Shown piece by piece: positions 27,790-36,256 of a stretch of DNA of 36,687 nt. Every line of letters starts with the position of its first letter. Positions within the stretch are counted from its first letter, which is position 1. Where the stretch lies: NCBI GenBank assembly GCA_012518555.1, contig JAAYRW010000013.1, positions 1 through 36,687 on the forward strand. The letters are read 5' to 3'. Under the pieces are notes generated by a model. It made no database searches. It was not told where the DNA came from and worked only from the letters and a program-made list of their open reading frames with translations. The translations under genes were made by a program, and so were the position numbers. Source of the DNA: Tissierellia bacterium. GTDB lineage: Bacteria > Bacillota > Clostridia > Tissierellales > Sedimentibacteraceae.

Positions 27790-29381
27790 AAAACTTTATG
27801 ACAGAAAATACGATTAGAAATACAAATATAGACTATATTTTTAATCAAGTAAGACCTATTACCGAATATGGAATTAAAGCTAAGCTAGAAGCAAAGCCTT
27901 TTAAAAGAGGTCAAGAGGCAGACCTTAAAATAGAGTTCAATAAAATTAGGGCATTTATGGAACTTAGACAAAGGCGTGAGATTATAGATTTATTAAAGCA
28001 TGTTAAAAACATCCATGAAACCATAGACCGGGCTAAAAACAATCAGGTTTTAGACGAAGTTGAATTGTTTGAAATTAAGAATTTTCTAATTTTAGTAGAA
28101 AAAATGGATAAAGTATTAAGAAGTATTTCTATTGACAGTTTAAAGCTATCACAATTAACGCCCTTGCCCCATCTATATGAAAAACTTGATCCAGCAGGAG
28201 AAAAACTAAATACATTTTACATTTATGATGAATATTCACAAAAATTGAAAGAAATTCGTAGCGAAAAAAAACTAACTGAGAAAAATATAAGGTCACTAAA
28301 GAAAAAAATAAAAGAAGAAATTCAAAATAAACATAGTATTAAATTAAATTTAAAAGATGAAGTAATAATCAGCAAATCAGCCAAAGAAAAAATTGAAGAG
28401 CTGAATAAGGATAATAATTTAAGAATAGCTGGAGAAAATTATTTAAATATTATTTATCAAATTAGAAACAGCCATGAAATTGATAATTTAGAAGAAATTT
28501 ACCAAGGCTTGTCCTTAGAGGAAGAAGAAGAAGAATTTAAAATTCGACAAAATATTTCCTCGGAAATAAAGAAATTCTACAATATTCTATTAGAGAATAC
28601 TCAAGTTATAGGTGAAACCGACTACCTTATAGCAAGATCAAACTTCGCTCAAAAAACTAAATCCGTAGAACCGAAAATAACAGACCAACTGCAAATTACT
28701 GTAAAAGGTGGTAGGAATCTTAAACTTGAAAAAACATTGAAAGAAAAACAAATAGAATATGTTCCTATTGATTTAGACCTTAATAAAAATGTAGTTTGCA
28801 TAACAGGGGCAAACATGGGAGGTAAGACCGTTTCCCTTCGGATGATAGGTCAAATTGCGGCAATGGCAAGTTTTGGCATGTTTGTCCCCTGTGAATATGC
28901 CAAACTATGTCTTTTTGAAAGCATATATATTTCTGTAGGAGATGACCAATCTATTGAAAGGGGTCTTTCTACCTTTGGAGCAGAAATAGTTAATTTAAAA
29001 GAAGCTTTAAAAAATTCATCACAAAGATGCCTCATTTTAATCGATGAGTTAGCAGGAGGAACTAATCCTAAAGAAGGCTATGCAATTACAAAGGCAGTAG
29101 TAAATTATCTTAAAAAGAAAGATTGTATAACCGTTCTTACAACCCATTACGATAATGTGGCTAATGATGAAGAAGTTCAAAACTTACAAGTTAAAGGGCT
29201 TAAACTTCCCTTAGACACAGATTTAGCTGAAATTAACAGCATTGATTTAGTGCAGGAATATATGGATTATAGACTTATTGAGGTAAAATACAGCAGTGAT
29301 ATTCCTAAAGATGCACTAAAAATAGCTAAGATGGCAGGAATTGACCAAGAAATTATAAAAGATGCGGAAAAATATTTGTAA
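27786..29381 (+). CDS. kamC: KamC, MutS domain V-like ATPase of lysine fermentation operon
   Basis: 'VVCITGANMGGKTVSLRMIGQIAAMASFGMFVP' and 'CLILIDELAGGTNPKEGYAITKAVV'; lacks DNA mismatch-binding N-terminal domain features. Confidence 0.85.
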   Translation: MKNFMTENTIRNTNIDYIFNQVRPITEYGIKAKLEAKPFKRGQEADLKIEFNKIRAFMELRQRREIIDLLKHVKNIHETIDRAKNNQVLDEVELFEIKNFLILVEKMDKVLRSISIDSLKLSQLTPLPHLYEKLDPAGEKLNTFYIYDEYSQKLKEIRSEKKLTEKNIRSLKKKIKEEIQNKHSIKLNLKDEVIISKSAKEKIEELNKDNNLRIAGENYLNIIYQIRNSHEIDNLEEIYQGLSLEEEEEEFKIRQNISSEIKKFYNILLENTQVIGETDYLIARSNFAQKTKSVEPKITDQLQITVKGGRNLKLEKTLKEKQIEYVPIDLDLNKNVVCITGANMGGKTVSLRMIGQIAAMASFGMFVPCEYAKLCLFESIYISVGDDQSIERGLSTFGAEIVNLKEALKNSSQRCLILIDELAGGTNPKEGYAITKAVVNYLKKKDCITVLTTHYDNVANDEEVQNLQVKGLKLPLDTDLAEINSIDLVQEYMDYRLIEVKYSSDIPKDALKIAKMAGIDQEIIKDAEKYL

Positions 29382-29384
29382 GCT

Positions 29385-29446
29385 AGGGTACACACTTTCG
29401 TGGGAAGTAAGTCCTTGAGGTCACTCCATGAAGGAATGTCCCCAGA
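29385..29446. repeat. REP-like/MITE-like intergenic element, copy C (within kam operon)
   Basis: gggtacacactttcg...CTTGAGGTCACTCCATGAAGGAATGTCCCCAGATT. Confidence 0.5.
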
Positions 29447-29467
29447 TTGAAAGGAGGATATGGATAT

Positions 29468-31024
29468 ATGGTAAGCAAATTAAACTTAAATCCTGAACTA
29501 ATTGACAGCGCTCGGTCGGCAGCAAGAAATATTGCAGAAGATGTTCAGAATTTCATTGACAAAAACACTACAGTTGCAGTCGAGAGAACTGTAGCTCGCC
29601 TTATGGGCGTAGACGGTGTAGACGAAGTAGAAAAACCCCTTCCAAATGTATTAATAGATGCAATTAAAGAAGGTGGAGGACTGTCTACAGGTGCGGCCTT
29701 TTGGATAGGAAATGCCATGGTAAATACAGGCAATAGTCCACAGGAAATTGCAGAAAAAGTAAGTGCCGGCCAAATTGAAATTACAAAATTGCCCATTGCC
29801 CATGAAGATAAAATCATGGAAGCAGTTTATAAAACTGCCCAAGAAATGGTAGAAAAAATTAAAAATAATAGGGCAAGAAGAGATGAATACTTAAACACAA
29901 TAGGTGAAGGAAGAAAACCATATTTATATGTAATAGTAGCAACAGGAAATATTTACGAAGACGTTCTTCAAGCCCAGGCAGCAGCTAAACAAGGTGCCGA
30001 TATAATAGCAGTTATAAGAACTACAGGGCAAAGTTTGTTAGACTATGTTCCCTACGGTCCTACAACGGAAGGATTTGGTGGAACTTACGCAACTCAAGAG
30101 AACTTCAAAATAATGCGTAAAGCTTTAGACCAAGTTGGCGAGGAAGTAGGAAGATATATTCGTTTATGTAATTACTGTTCCGGTCTTTGTATGCCTGAAA
30201 TTGCAGCAATGGGAGCAATAGAAAGACTTGATGTTATGCTTAATGACGCACTATACGGAATTCTATTCAGAGACATTAATATGCAAAGAACCTTTGTTGA
30301 CCAGTATTTCTCAAGAATTATTAACGGATTTGCCGGAGTTATAATTAATACGGGAGAAGATAACTACCTTACTACATCAGATGCTTATGAAGAAGCTCAT
30401 ACAGTACTTGCATCCCAGTTTATTAACGAACAATTTGCATTAAAAGCAGGACTTCCTGAAGAACAAATGGGATTAGGTCATGCTTTTGAAATGAATCCAA
30501 ACTTAGAAAATGGATTTTTATATGAATTGGCACAGGCCCAGATGGCTAGGGAAATATTCCCCAAAGCACCTCTTAAATATATGCCTCCTACTAAATTTAT
30601 GACAGGAAATATATTTAAAGGACATTTGCAGGATGCAATGTTTAACTTAATTTCAATATGGACTAACCAAGGGCTGCAGTTATTAGGAATGCCTACGGAA
30701 GCAATACACACTCCTCATCTTCAGGACAGGATGCTTTCAATTGAAAATGCTCAGTATATATTCAACAATGCTCGTTCTATAGGAGATGAAGTAGAATATA
30801 AAAAAGATGGAATTATCCAGAAAAGAGCTCAAGAAGTATTAGCAAAAGCGGAAGAACTATTAAAAGATATAGAAAAAGAAGGAATTTTCGATACCATTGA
30901 AAAAGGCAAGTTCGGCGGAGTAAAAAGAAGTTTTACCGGCGGAAAGGGCCTAGAAGGTGTCGTAGAAAAGGATAAAAAGTATTTCAATCCCTTTATTGAC
31001 TTAATGTTAGGGGGTGCAAAATAA
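29468..31024 (+). CDS. kamD: Lysine 5,6-aminomutase alpha subunit
   Basis: 'VSKLNLNPELIDSARSAARNIAEDVQNFIDKNTTVAVERTVARLMGVDGVD'; followed by kamE with 1-nt overlap; ORF track start 29447, SD 'aaggagg' favours 29468. Confidence 0.95.
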   Translation: MVSKLNLNPELIDSARSAARNIAEDVQNFIDKNTTVAVERTVARLMGVDGVDEVEKPLPNVLIDAIKEGGGLSTGAAFWIGNAMVNTGNSPQEIAEKVSAGQIEITKLPIAHEDKIMEAVYKTAQEMVEKIKNNRARRDEYLNTIGEGRKPYLYVIVATGNIYEDVLQAQAAAKQGADIIAVIRTTGQSLLDYVPYGPTTEGFGGTYATQENFKIMRKALDQVGEEVGRYIRLCNYCSGLCMPEIAAMGAIERLDVMLNDALYGILFRDINMQRTFVDQYFSRIINGFAGVIINTGEDNYLTTSDAYEEAHTVLASQFINEQFALKAGLPEEQMGLGHAFEMNPNLENGFLYELAQAQMAREIFPKAPLKYMPPTKFMTGNIFKGHLQDAMFNLISIWTNQGLQLLGMPTEAIHTPHLQDRMLSIENAQYIFNNARSIGDEVEYKKDGIIQKRAQEVLAKAEELLKDIEKEGIFDTIEKGKFGGVKRSFTGGKGLEGVVEKDKKYFNPFIDLMLGGAK

Positions 31025-31782
31025 TGAAAAGTGTACAAAAAGTAGATTTAACCAAAATAAAACCCTATGGCGATACATTAAATGACGGAATGGTTCAAAT
31101 GTCTTTCACCTTGCCAGTACCCTACGGTGACGAAGCAAGTGAAGCAGCAAGACAGTTGGCAGCAAAAATGGGATTTGACGAACCGGCAGTAGTATATTCT
31201 AAGGATTTAGGAGTAGGTTACACCTACTTCGTAATGTACGGAAAATGCAGCCATACAGTTGACTACACATCTATAGAAGTTCCAAAAGTAAGTATGGAAT
31301 TTATGGAAAGAGAAGAAGTTGAAGAATATATTGCAGAAAACATTAAAAGAGATGTAGTCATAGTTGGAGCATGTACTGGTACTGATGCCCATACTGTTGG
31401 AATAGATGCAATTATGAATATGAAAGGTTTCGACGGACATTTTGGACTTGAAAGATACAAAGGAATTGATGCTATCAACATGGGAAGTCAAGTTTCCAAC
31501 GAAGAACTTATTGCAAAAGCAATTGAAAGTAAGGCAGATGCCATATTAGTATCCCAAGTAGTAACACAAAAAGACGTCCATGTTGCAAATTTAACAGAAT
31601 TAGTTGAAATGATTGAAGCAGAAGCTTTAAGAGATAAATTAATATTAGTATGCGGAGGTCCTCGTATTTCCCATGACTTAGCTCAAGAATTAGGGTACGA
31701 TGCAGGATTCGGCTCCGGTAGCTACGCAAACCACGTGGCATCATTCGTCGTAAAACAAATTGTAGAAAAAAATTTAATATAA
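31024..31782 (+). CDS. kamE: Lysine 5,6-aminomutase beta subunit (B12-binding)
   Basis: 'GACTGTDAHTVGIDAIMNMKG' contains DxHxxG base-off cobalamin motif; 'MVQMSFTLPVPYGDEASEAARQLAAKMG'. Confidence 0.96.
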   Translation: MKSVQKVDLTKIKPYGDTLNDGMVQMSFTLPVPYGDEASEAARQLAAKMGFDEPAVVYSKDLGVGYTYFVMYGKCSHTVDYTSIEVPKVSMEFMEREEVEEYIAENIKRDVVIVGACTGTDAHTVGIDAIMNMKGFDGHFGLERYKGIDAINMGSQVSNEELIAKAIESKADAILVSQVVTQKDVHVANLTELVEMIEAEALRDKLILVCGGPRISHDLAQELGYDAGFGSGSYANHVASFVVKQIVEKNLI

Positions 31783-31805
31783 GCAATTAGATCTTGTCCC
31801 TCACT

Positions 31806-31901
31806 AAATGAGATTTTTCTTTTGCCTTCAGAATGGTCGATATATTGAACTAATTATCCCATATATCATTCTGAACCGCAGCTGAAGAATCTCATTTTTT
31901 T
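31806..31901 (+). terminator. Large structured terminator after kamE
   Basis: Outer stem AAATGAGATT (31806-31815)/AATCTCATTT (31888-31897) followed by T run to 31901; inner stems TTCAGAATG/CATTCTGAA and ATATAT/ATATAT. Confidence 0.7.
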
Positions 31902-31915
31902 ATACATAATTATTA

Positions 31916-31943
31916 TTGCAAAATTTCATATTTGTGGTAATAT
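31916..31943 (+). promoter_or_regulatory. Sigma-A-like promoter of holin-like toxin gene
   Basis: TTGCAA (31916-31921), 16-bp spacer, TAATAT (31938-31943). Confidence 0.6.
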
Positions 31944-32024
31944 TAACTAAATAGGTAGTAGCAGGGTATAGCTGATCCATCCTGATGAAAGGAGGTATTA
32001 TTCCTTCATAAGGAGGTGAAGCCT

Positions 32025-32144
32025 ATGTCTACATACGAAGCTATAAAACTAATGATTGAATTTGCAATTTTAGTATTAGCTATTGTTGATGGACAAAAAA
32101 GTAAAAACCCTGTGAGCGGCAGGATTTTTACATTCAAAATTTAA
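32025..32144 (+). CDS. Putative holin-like / TxpA-BsrG-type type I toxin, 39 aa
   Basis: MSTYEAIKLMIEFAILVLAIVDGQKSKNPVSGRIFTFKI*; SD AGGAGG 8 nt upstream of ATG; N-terminal motif 'STYEAxxLMIxFA'. Confidence 0.85.
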   Translation: MSTYEAIKLMIEFAILVLAIVDGQKSKNPVSGRIFTFKI

Positions 32145-32177
32145 CATTGTCAGCTATGCCGACTACCTATTTATCTT
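32095..32177 (-). ncRNA. Predicted antisense RNA antitoxin (about 80 nt)
   Basis: Minus-strand promoter TTGATT-N17-TATCAT (32207-32212 / 32184-32189) and minus-strand terminator GTAAAAATCCTG-CCGCTCA-CAGGGTTTTTAC-TTTTTT (32131-32095) overlapping the toxin 3' end. Confidence 0.65.
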
Positions 32178-32276
32178 ATTCAAATGATACCATATTTATA
32201 CATATAAATCAATAAAAATTTTTATTTTAATTGTAGGAACAAATCTTGTCTTGCATTCACGTTTTTTGGAGTATTT

Positions 32277-33497
32277 ATGATAAAGAATACAAAGTATATA
32301 TATATATTTAAAATTATAATATTTATTATCCTCTTCCTATCTGCTCTCTTCTTTGAAAATGCACAAGAGCAAAGACTACTAGTCCTAATAACTATATTTG
32401 TGCTTTTTTTGATTAATAATATTTTCAAATACTATTTTGAAAATCAAAATAAAATTTTCCTGCTATTTCTTCTTGATCTGGCACTTATTTATATGCTGGA
32501 ACAAAATTCACGTCTTTTAATAAACTATTTCTTTCATTCTTTTTATGTAATAATTTTCCTTGAAGCTGCACTTACTTTCCAACTAAAAAAAGGAATTATA
32601 ATGGGAATTGTTACAGTAACTATATCCATGATAAAGTACATATATTTATTATATTATAAATTTAATTTATCTAATCTTTCCCAGATGCTCTTCTTTCTCC
32701 TGGTAAATATGCTGATGTTAATAATAGCAGCCTTTGCACAACATACCAAGGAAGAAAAACAAAAAAAGGACCTTCTTTATAGAGAACTTTTAAATACCCA
32801 CAAACAACTAAAAGAATATACCCATGAATTAAAAAGACTTTCCCTAATAGAAGAGCGAAATAGAATTGCACGAGATATACACGATACCCTAGGCCATAAT
32901 ATGACAGCCTTAATAATGCAGTTGCAAATGGCAGAACATTATGCCCAAAAAGATTTAAATAAATCTACAGAAATTATCAATAATTCCATAAAAACAGCAA
33001 GAGAAAGTCTAACTGCCATAAGAGAAGTTGTAGAAACATTAAGAGGAAAAGAATCCCTATCCCCTAAGATTGTAATAGAAACTTTAGTCAATGAATTTTC
33101 AGAAAAAACAGCAGTAGAAATAAATTTAAATATTGCGGGTGAAATTATTAATAGCCATCCTGCTAATTCAGCCCTATACCATATATTGCAGGAAGGAATG
33201 ACAAATGCAGTAAGACACGGCAAGGCAAGAAAAATTTGGATCAATCTTACTTATTCAACAAATAGTATTAAATTCAGAATAAAGGATAATGGTGAAGGAG
33301 CTATAGCCTTAGTGGAAGGTTTCGGTATGAAGGGAATAAGAGAAAGAGTAGAATCTTTAGGAGGAAGGGTTGAATTTAAATCACAAAAGGGCTTTGCCAT
33401 AGATGGAACCATCTATTTGGACAATTCTCATAATTTTGAGCAAGCTGTCTCTTTCAATTCTGAAAGTTCAGAATCTTCTAAATGGCAAGACCTATGA
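32277..33497 (+). CDS. Sensor histidine kinase (HisKA_3/NarX-type), C-terminus probably altered
   Basis: TM N-terminus; 'IEERNRIARDIHDTLGHNMTALIMQLQ'; 'QEGMTNAVRHGKA', 'KDNGEGA', 'GFGMKGIRERVESLGG'. Confidence 0.88.
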   Translation: MIKNTKYIYIFKIIIFIILFLSALFFENAQEQRLLVLITIFVLFLINNIFKYYFENQNKIFLLFLLDLALIYMLEQNSRLLINYFFHSFYVIIFLEAALTFQLKKGIIMGIVTVTISMIKYIYLLYYKFNLSNLSQMLFFLLVNMLMLIIAAFAQHTKEEKQKKDLLYRELLNTHKQLKEYTHELKRLSLIEERNRIARDIHDTLGHNMTALIMQLQMAEHYAQKDLNKSTEIINNSIKTARESLTAIREVVETLRGKESLSPKIVIETLVNEFSEKTAVEINLNIAGEIINSHPANSALYHILQEGMTNAVRHGKARKIWINLTYSTNSIKFRIKDNGEGAIALVEGFGMKGIRERVESLGGRVEFKSQKGFAIDGTIYLDNSHNFEQAVSFNSESSESSKWQDL

Positions 33498-34029
33498 TTT
33501 GTGCAGGCTGAGAAAGCCGGATGTAGTCCTTATGGACATACAAATGCCGGAAGTAAACGGCGTTGAAGCTACTGCAATGATTAAAAAAGACTTTCCCCAT
33601 ATTAAAATAATAGTTCTTACGACTTTTAACGATGATGAATATATTTACCATGCAGTAAAAAACGGGGCAGTAGGATATTTGTTGAAAGATGCTTCCCCTG
33701 CTGAAATTTTAGAAGCTGTTCGCACTGTCTATAGGGGAGGGGCCTTAGTACAATCGGAAGTTGCCGTAAAAGTATTAGACAAGTTTTCACAGTTAGCAAG
33801 AACTGTGGATACTGTGGATAAAGAGCTGGACCCTAGGGTTAAACTGTTGACAGAAAGAGAAATTGATCTATGCCGACTCATAGCTGAAGGTAAAAATAAC
33901 AAAGAAATATCAGAAGAACTATTCCTAAGCCAGGGTACAGTAAAAAACTACCTTACTAAAATATTAGAAAAATTAGACCTTAGAGACAGAACCCAACTAG
34001 CTATTTTTACAATTAAAAATGATTTATAA
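33403..34029 (+). pseudogene. NarL/LuxR-family response regulator lacking the receiver N-terminus, overlapping the kinase 3' end
   Basis: Recognisable from about 'NGKTYDLCRLRKPDVVLMDIQMPEVNGVEATAMIKKDFPHIKII' to HTH 'LTEREIDLCRLIAEGKNNKEISEELFLSQGTVKNYLTKILEKL'; the N-terminal beta1/acidic pair is absent. Confidence 0.75.
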
Positions 34030-34116
34030 TTACCCTGACTATATAGGCCCAAAAGCCCTACATATTTTCAACATCTTAAATCTACACATATCGTTATCCT
34101 GAGCATATACATCTTT

Positions 34117-34164
34117 GTCAGCCAGACGCTTTACACACATGTCAGTCAGATGCTCTACACACAT
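34117..34164. repeat. 24-bp tandem direct repeat (2 copies)
   Basis: GTCAGCCAGACGCTTTACACACAT / GTCAGTCAGATGCTCTACACACAT, three transitions apart. Confidence 0.9.
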
Positions 34165-34348
34165 TTTTATCTTCGTCACCCTGAGGTCTAGACCAAGGTC
34201 TCATCCCACAGACAGAAATAGTGCCAAAAGTCACCTTATCTTTGCTAATTAAGTGATTTTAGCTACTATTATTTTATTTATAGATTTATTAGAATATAGT
34301 AAGAAAGTATAGAGAATAAATTTTAAATAATAAAATGGAGAAATATCA

Positions 34349-35311
34349 ATGAAAAGAAAAATAACTTTTATCTTAATTCTGTTAATATTGTTGACAGCCT
34401 GTAATAAAAATAGTTTAGCAGAGTATAAAAAGGCAGCGGAAAAAACAGCAGGGATAAGAAGGGGTCAAACAGCAGGAGAATTTATACTAACTACTGAAAT
34501 TAATCCTCATGGATTGACAGCTGAAGAAATAAAAGAACTTAATTATATTAAGGATATGGAGGGAAGCTTTAGTGTAGTTTATGATGATGAGCTAGGAAAA
34601 AGGGCTATAAGAAATTATTTAAACTTTGGTGGTTTAGGATATGACTTTGAAGTATTCATAGAGGGAGATCAAATGTTAATTAAGCTGCCTATTGTGGGAA
34701 AATATTTAAAAATTGAGGAAAGAGCTAGGGAAGACTTACAGTCAGAAAACCCCTTTATTTCCCAGCAAACTATAGATGAACTTACTAAAAAGTGGCTGAC
34801 TTTAATGAATGAAGAAGATGTTTTTAGAGGAAAGGCTATTGTACTAACTACTCCTGACGGTGAAGTAAAAACAAGGGAATACACTATTAAGCTCAATGAC
34901 CAACAAATAAAAACATTACTAGAAGAAGCTGCTGAAATTTTAGTAAAGGATAAAAAGCTAAAAAATTTCTATGAAGAAAATATTAGGGCAAATACAGAAG
35001 ATCTATACACTACAAGCTTTGAAGAATTCCTTGCTAGTATCCTAAAAGCTGCAGAAAAATTTAAAGTCCAAGACTTCAGTTTTACTGCCTATGTTGATAT
35101 AGATGGCTATATTGTAAACCAAGTGTTAGAAATATCCTTAAAAACAATAGAGCAAAAAGAGGGAATAGTGGGGTTCAACTATTATTTAGATATAAAAAAC
35201 TGGGATATAAATAAGGATCAGAACTTTGACTTTCCTTTACTAACAGAGGAAAATACGATTCAAATAGATGATATGGATGTGGATATTCCAGCGAATTTCA
35301 TTAAAAATTAG
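34349..35311 (+). CDS. Lipoprotein of unknown function
   Basis: Signal + lipobox 'MKRKITFILILLILLTACNKN'; 320 aa. Confidence 0.75.
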   Translation: MKRKITFILILLILLTACNKNSLAEYKKAAEKTAGIRRGQTAGEFILTTEINPHGLTAEEIKELNYIKDMEGSFSVVYDDELGKRAIRNYLNFGGLGYDFEVFIEGDQMLIKLPIVGKYLKIEERAREDLQSENPFISQQTIDELTKKWLTLMNEEDVFRGKAIVLTTPDGEVKTREYTIKLNDQQIKTLLEEAAEILVKDKKLKNFYEENIRANTEDLYTTSFEEFLASILKAAEKFKVQDFSFTAYVDIDGYIVNQVLEISLKTIEQKEGIVGFNYYLDIKNWDINKDQNFDFPLLTEENTIQIDDMDVDIPANFIKN

Positions 35312-35319
35312 GGGGCAAG

Positions 35320-36150
35320 ATGTTAAAAATAGAGAATCTATATAAAAATTTCGGTAAAACAAAAGCAGTGGAGGGCATTAGTTTCCAAGTTAAAAAGGGC
35401 GAAGTCTTCGGTCTTTTAGGGCCAAATGGTGCCGGCAAATCAACTACAATTTCCATAATATCCACCCTTATTCCACCCACAGAGGGAGAAATATTATTTG
35501 AAGGAAACAGTATTTTAAGTAATCCTAAAAATATAAGACAAAAACTAGGTCTTGTCCCTCAGGACCTTGCCCTTTCTATGATTGGATTTACTGTATTTTT
35601 TTCCAGTTATACTATGGTTTTTTCCATAGGAACACTATTAAATGATAAGCAATATAAAAGCTGGGAAAGAATGATTATATCTCCTCTATCCATGACTTCC
35701 ATACTAGGAGGCACTATGCTAGTTTCCTTCCTAGTAGGTCTAGTCCAAATAGGAATATTAATTATAGGAGGAAAATATTTACTGGCTGTAGATTGGGGAA
35801 GATCTATGGCAGGCATAGGAATGGTAGCAGCAGCCTATGTATTTACTATAACATCAATGGGATTAATGATATCAAGTTTAGTAAAAACCCAGGCCCAATT
35901 AAGTGCAGTGGCTCCGGTAGTCTTAACCAGTACAGCAATGGTGGGAGGCAGTATGTGGCCATTGGAAATTGTGAATAACAAAATACTCTTATTTTTGGCA
36001 GAATTAACACCTCATAAATGGACTATACAAGGAATGGAAAGCATTGCGGCTAAAGGAATGGGCTTTGAAGCAGCCATTACACCTACAATCGTCCTCTTTC
36101 TAATGGGAATAATCTACTTCACCATAGGAGTAAAAACAATAAAAGATTAA
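35320..36150 (+). pseudogene. Chimeric ABC transporter ORF: ATPase N-terminal half fused in frame to ABC-2 permease C-terminal half
   Basis: 'VFGLLGPNGAGKSTTISIISTL' to Q-loop 'LGLVPQDLAL', then directly 'SMIGFTVFFSSYTMVFSIGTLLNDKQYKSWERMIISPLSMTSILGG' with TM helices; no LSGGQ, Walker B or H-loop. Confidence 0.85.
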
Positions 36151-36256
36151 AAGACATGATTATGCCTACACAGAGCAGGGTATATGAACATTATAATGTA
36201 GATGAGGGGAGATCTTTCTGATCTTTCTACCCCATACCAAAAACAAGGAGGATCTT

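Noticed and set aside
27786-29381. Genuine DNA mismatch repair MutS/MutS2
   Set aside because: Only the ATPase domain matches; no mismatch-binding or Smr domain seen, and operon context is lysine fermentation.
31207-31491. Two overlapping minus-strand ORFs within kamE
   Set aside because: Antisense to the conserved B12-binding domain; no independent support.
34117-34164. CRISPR-like short repeats
   Set aside because: Only two copies directly abutting, with no spacers and no cas genes.
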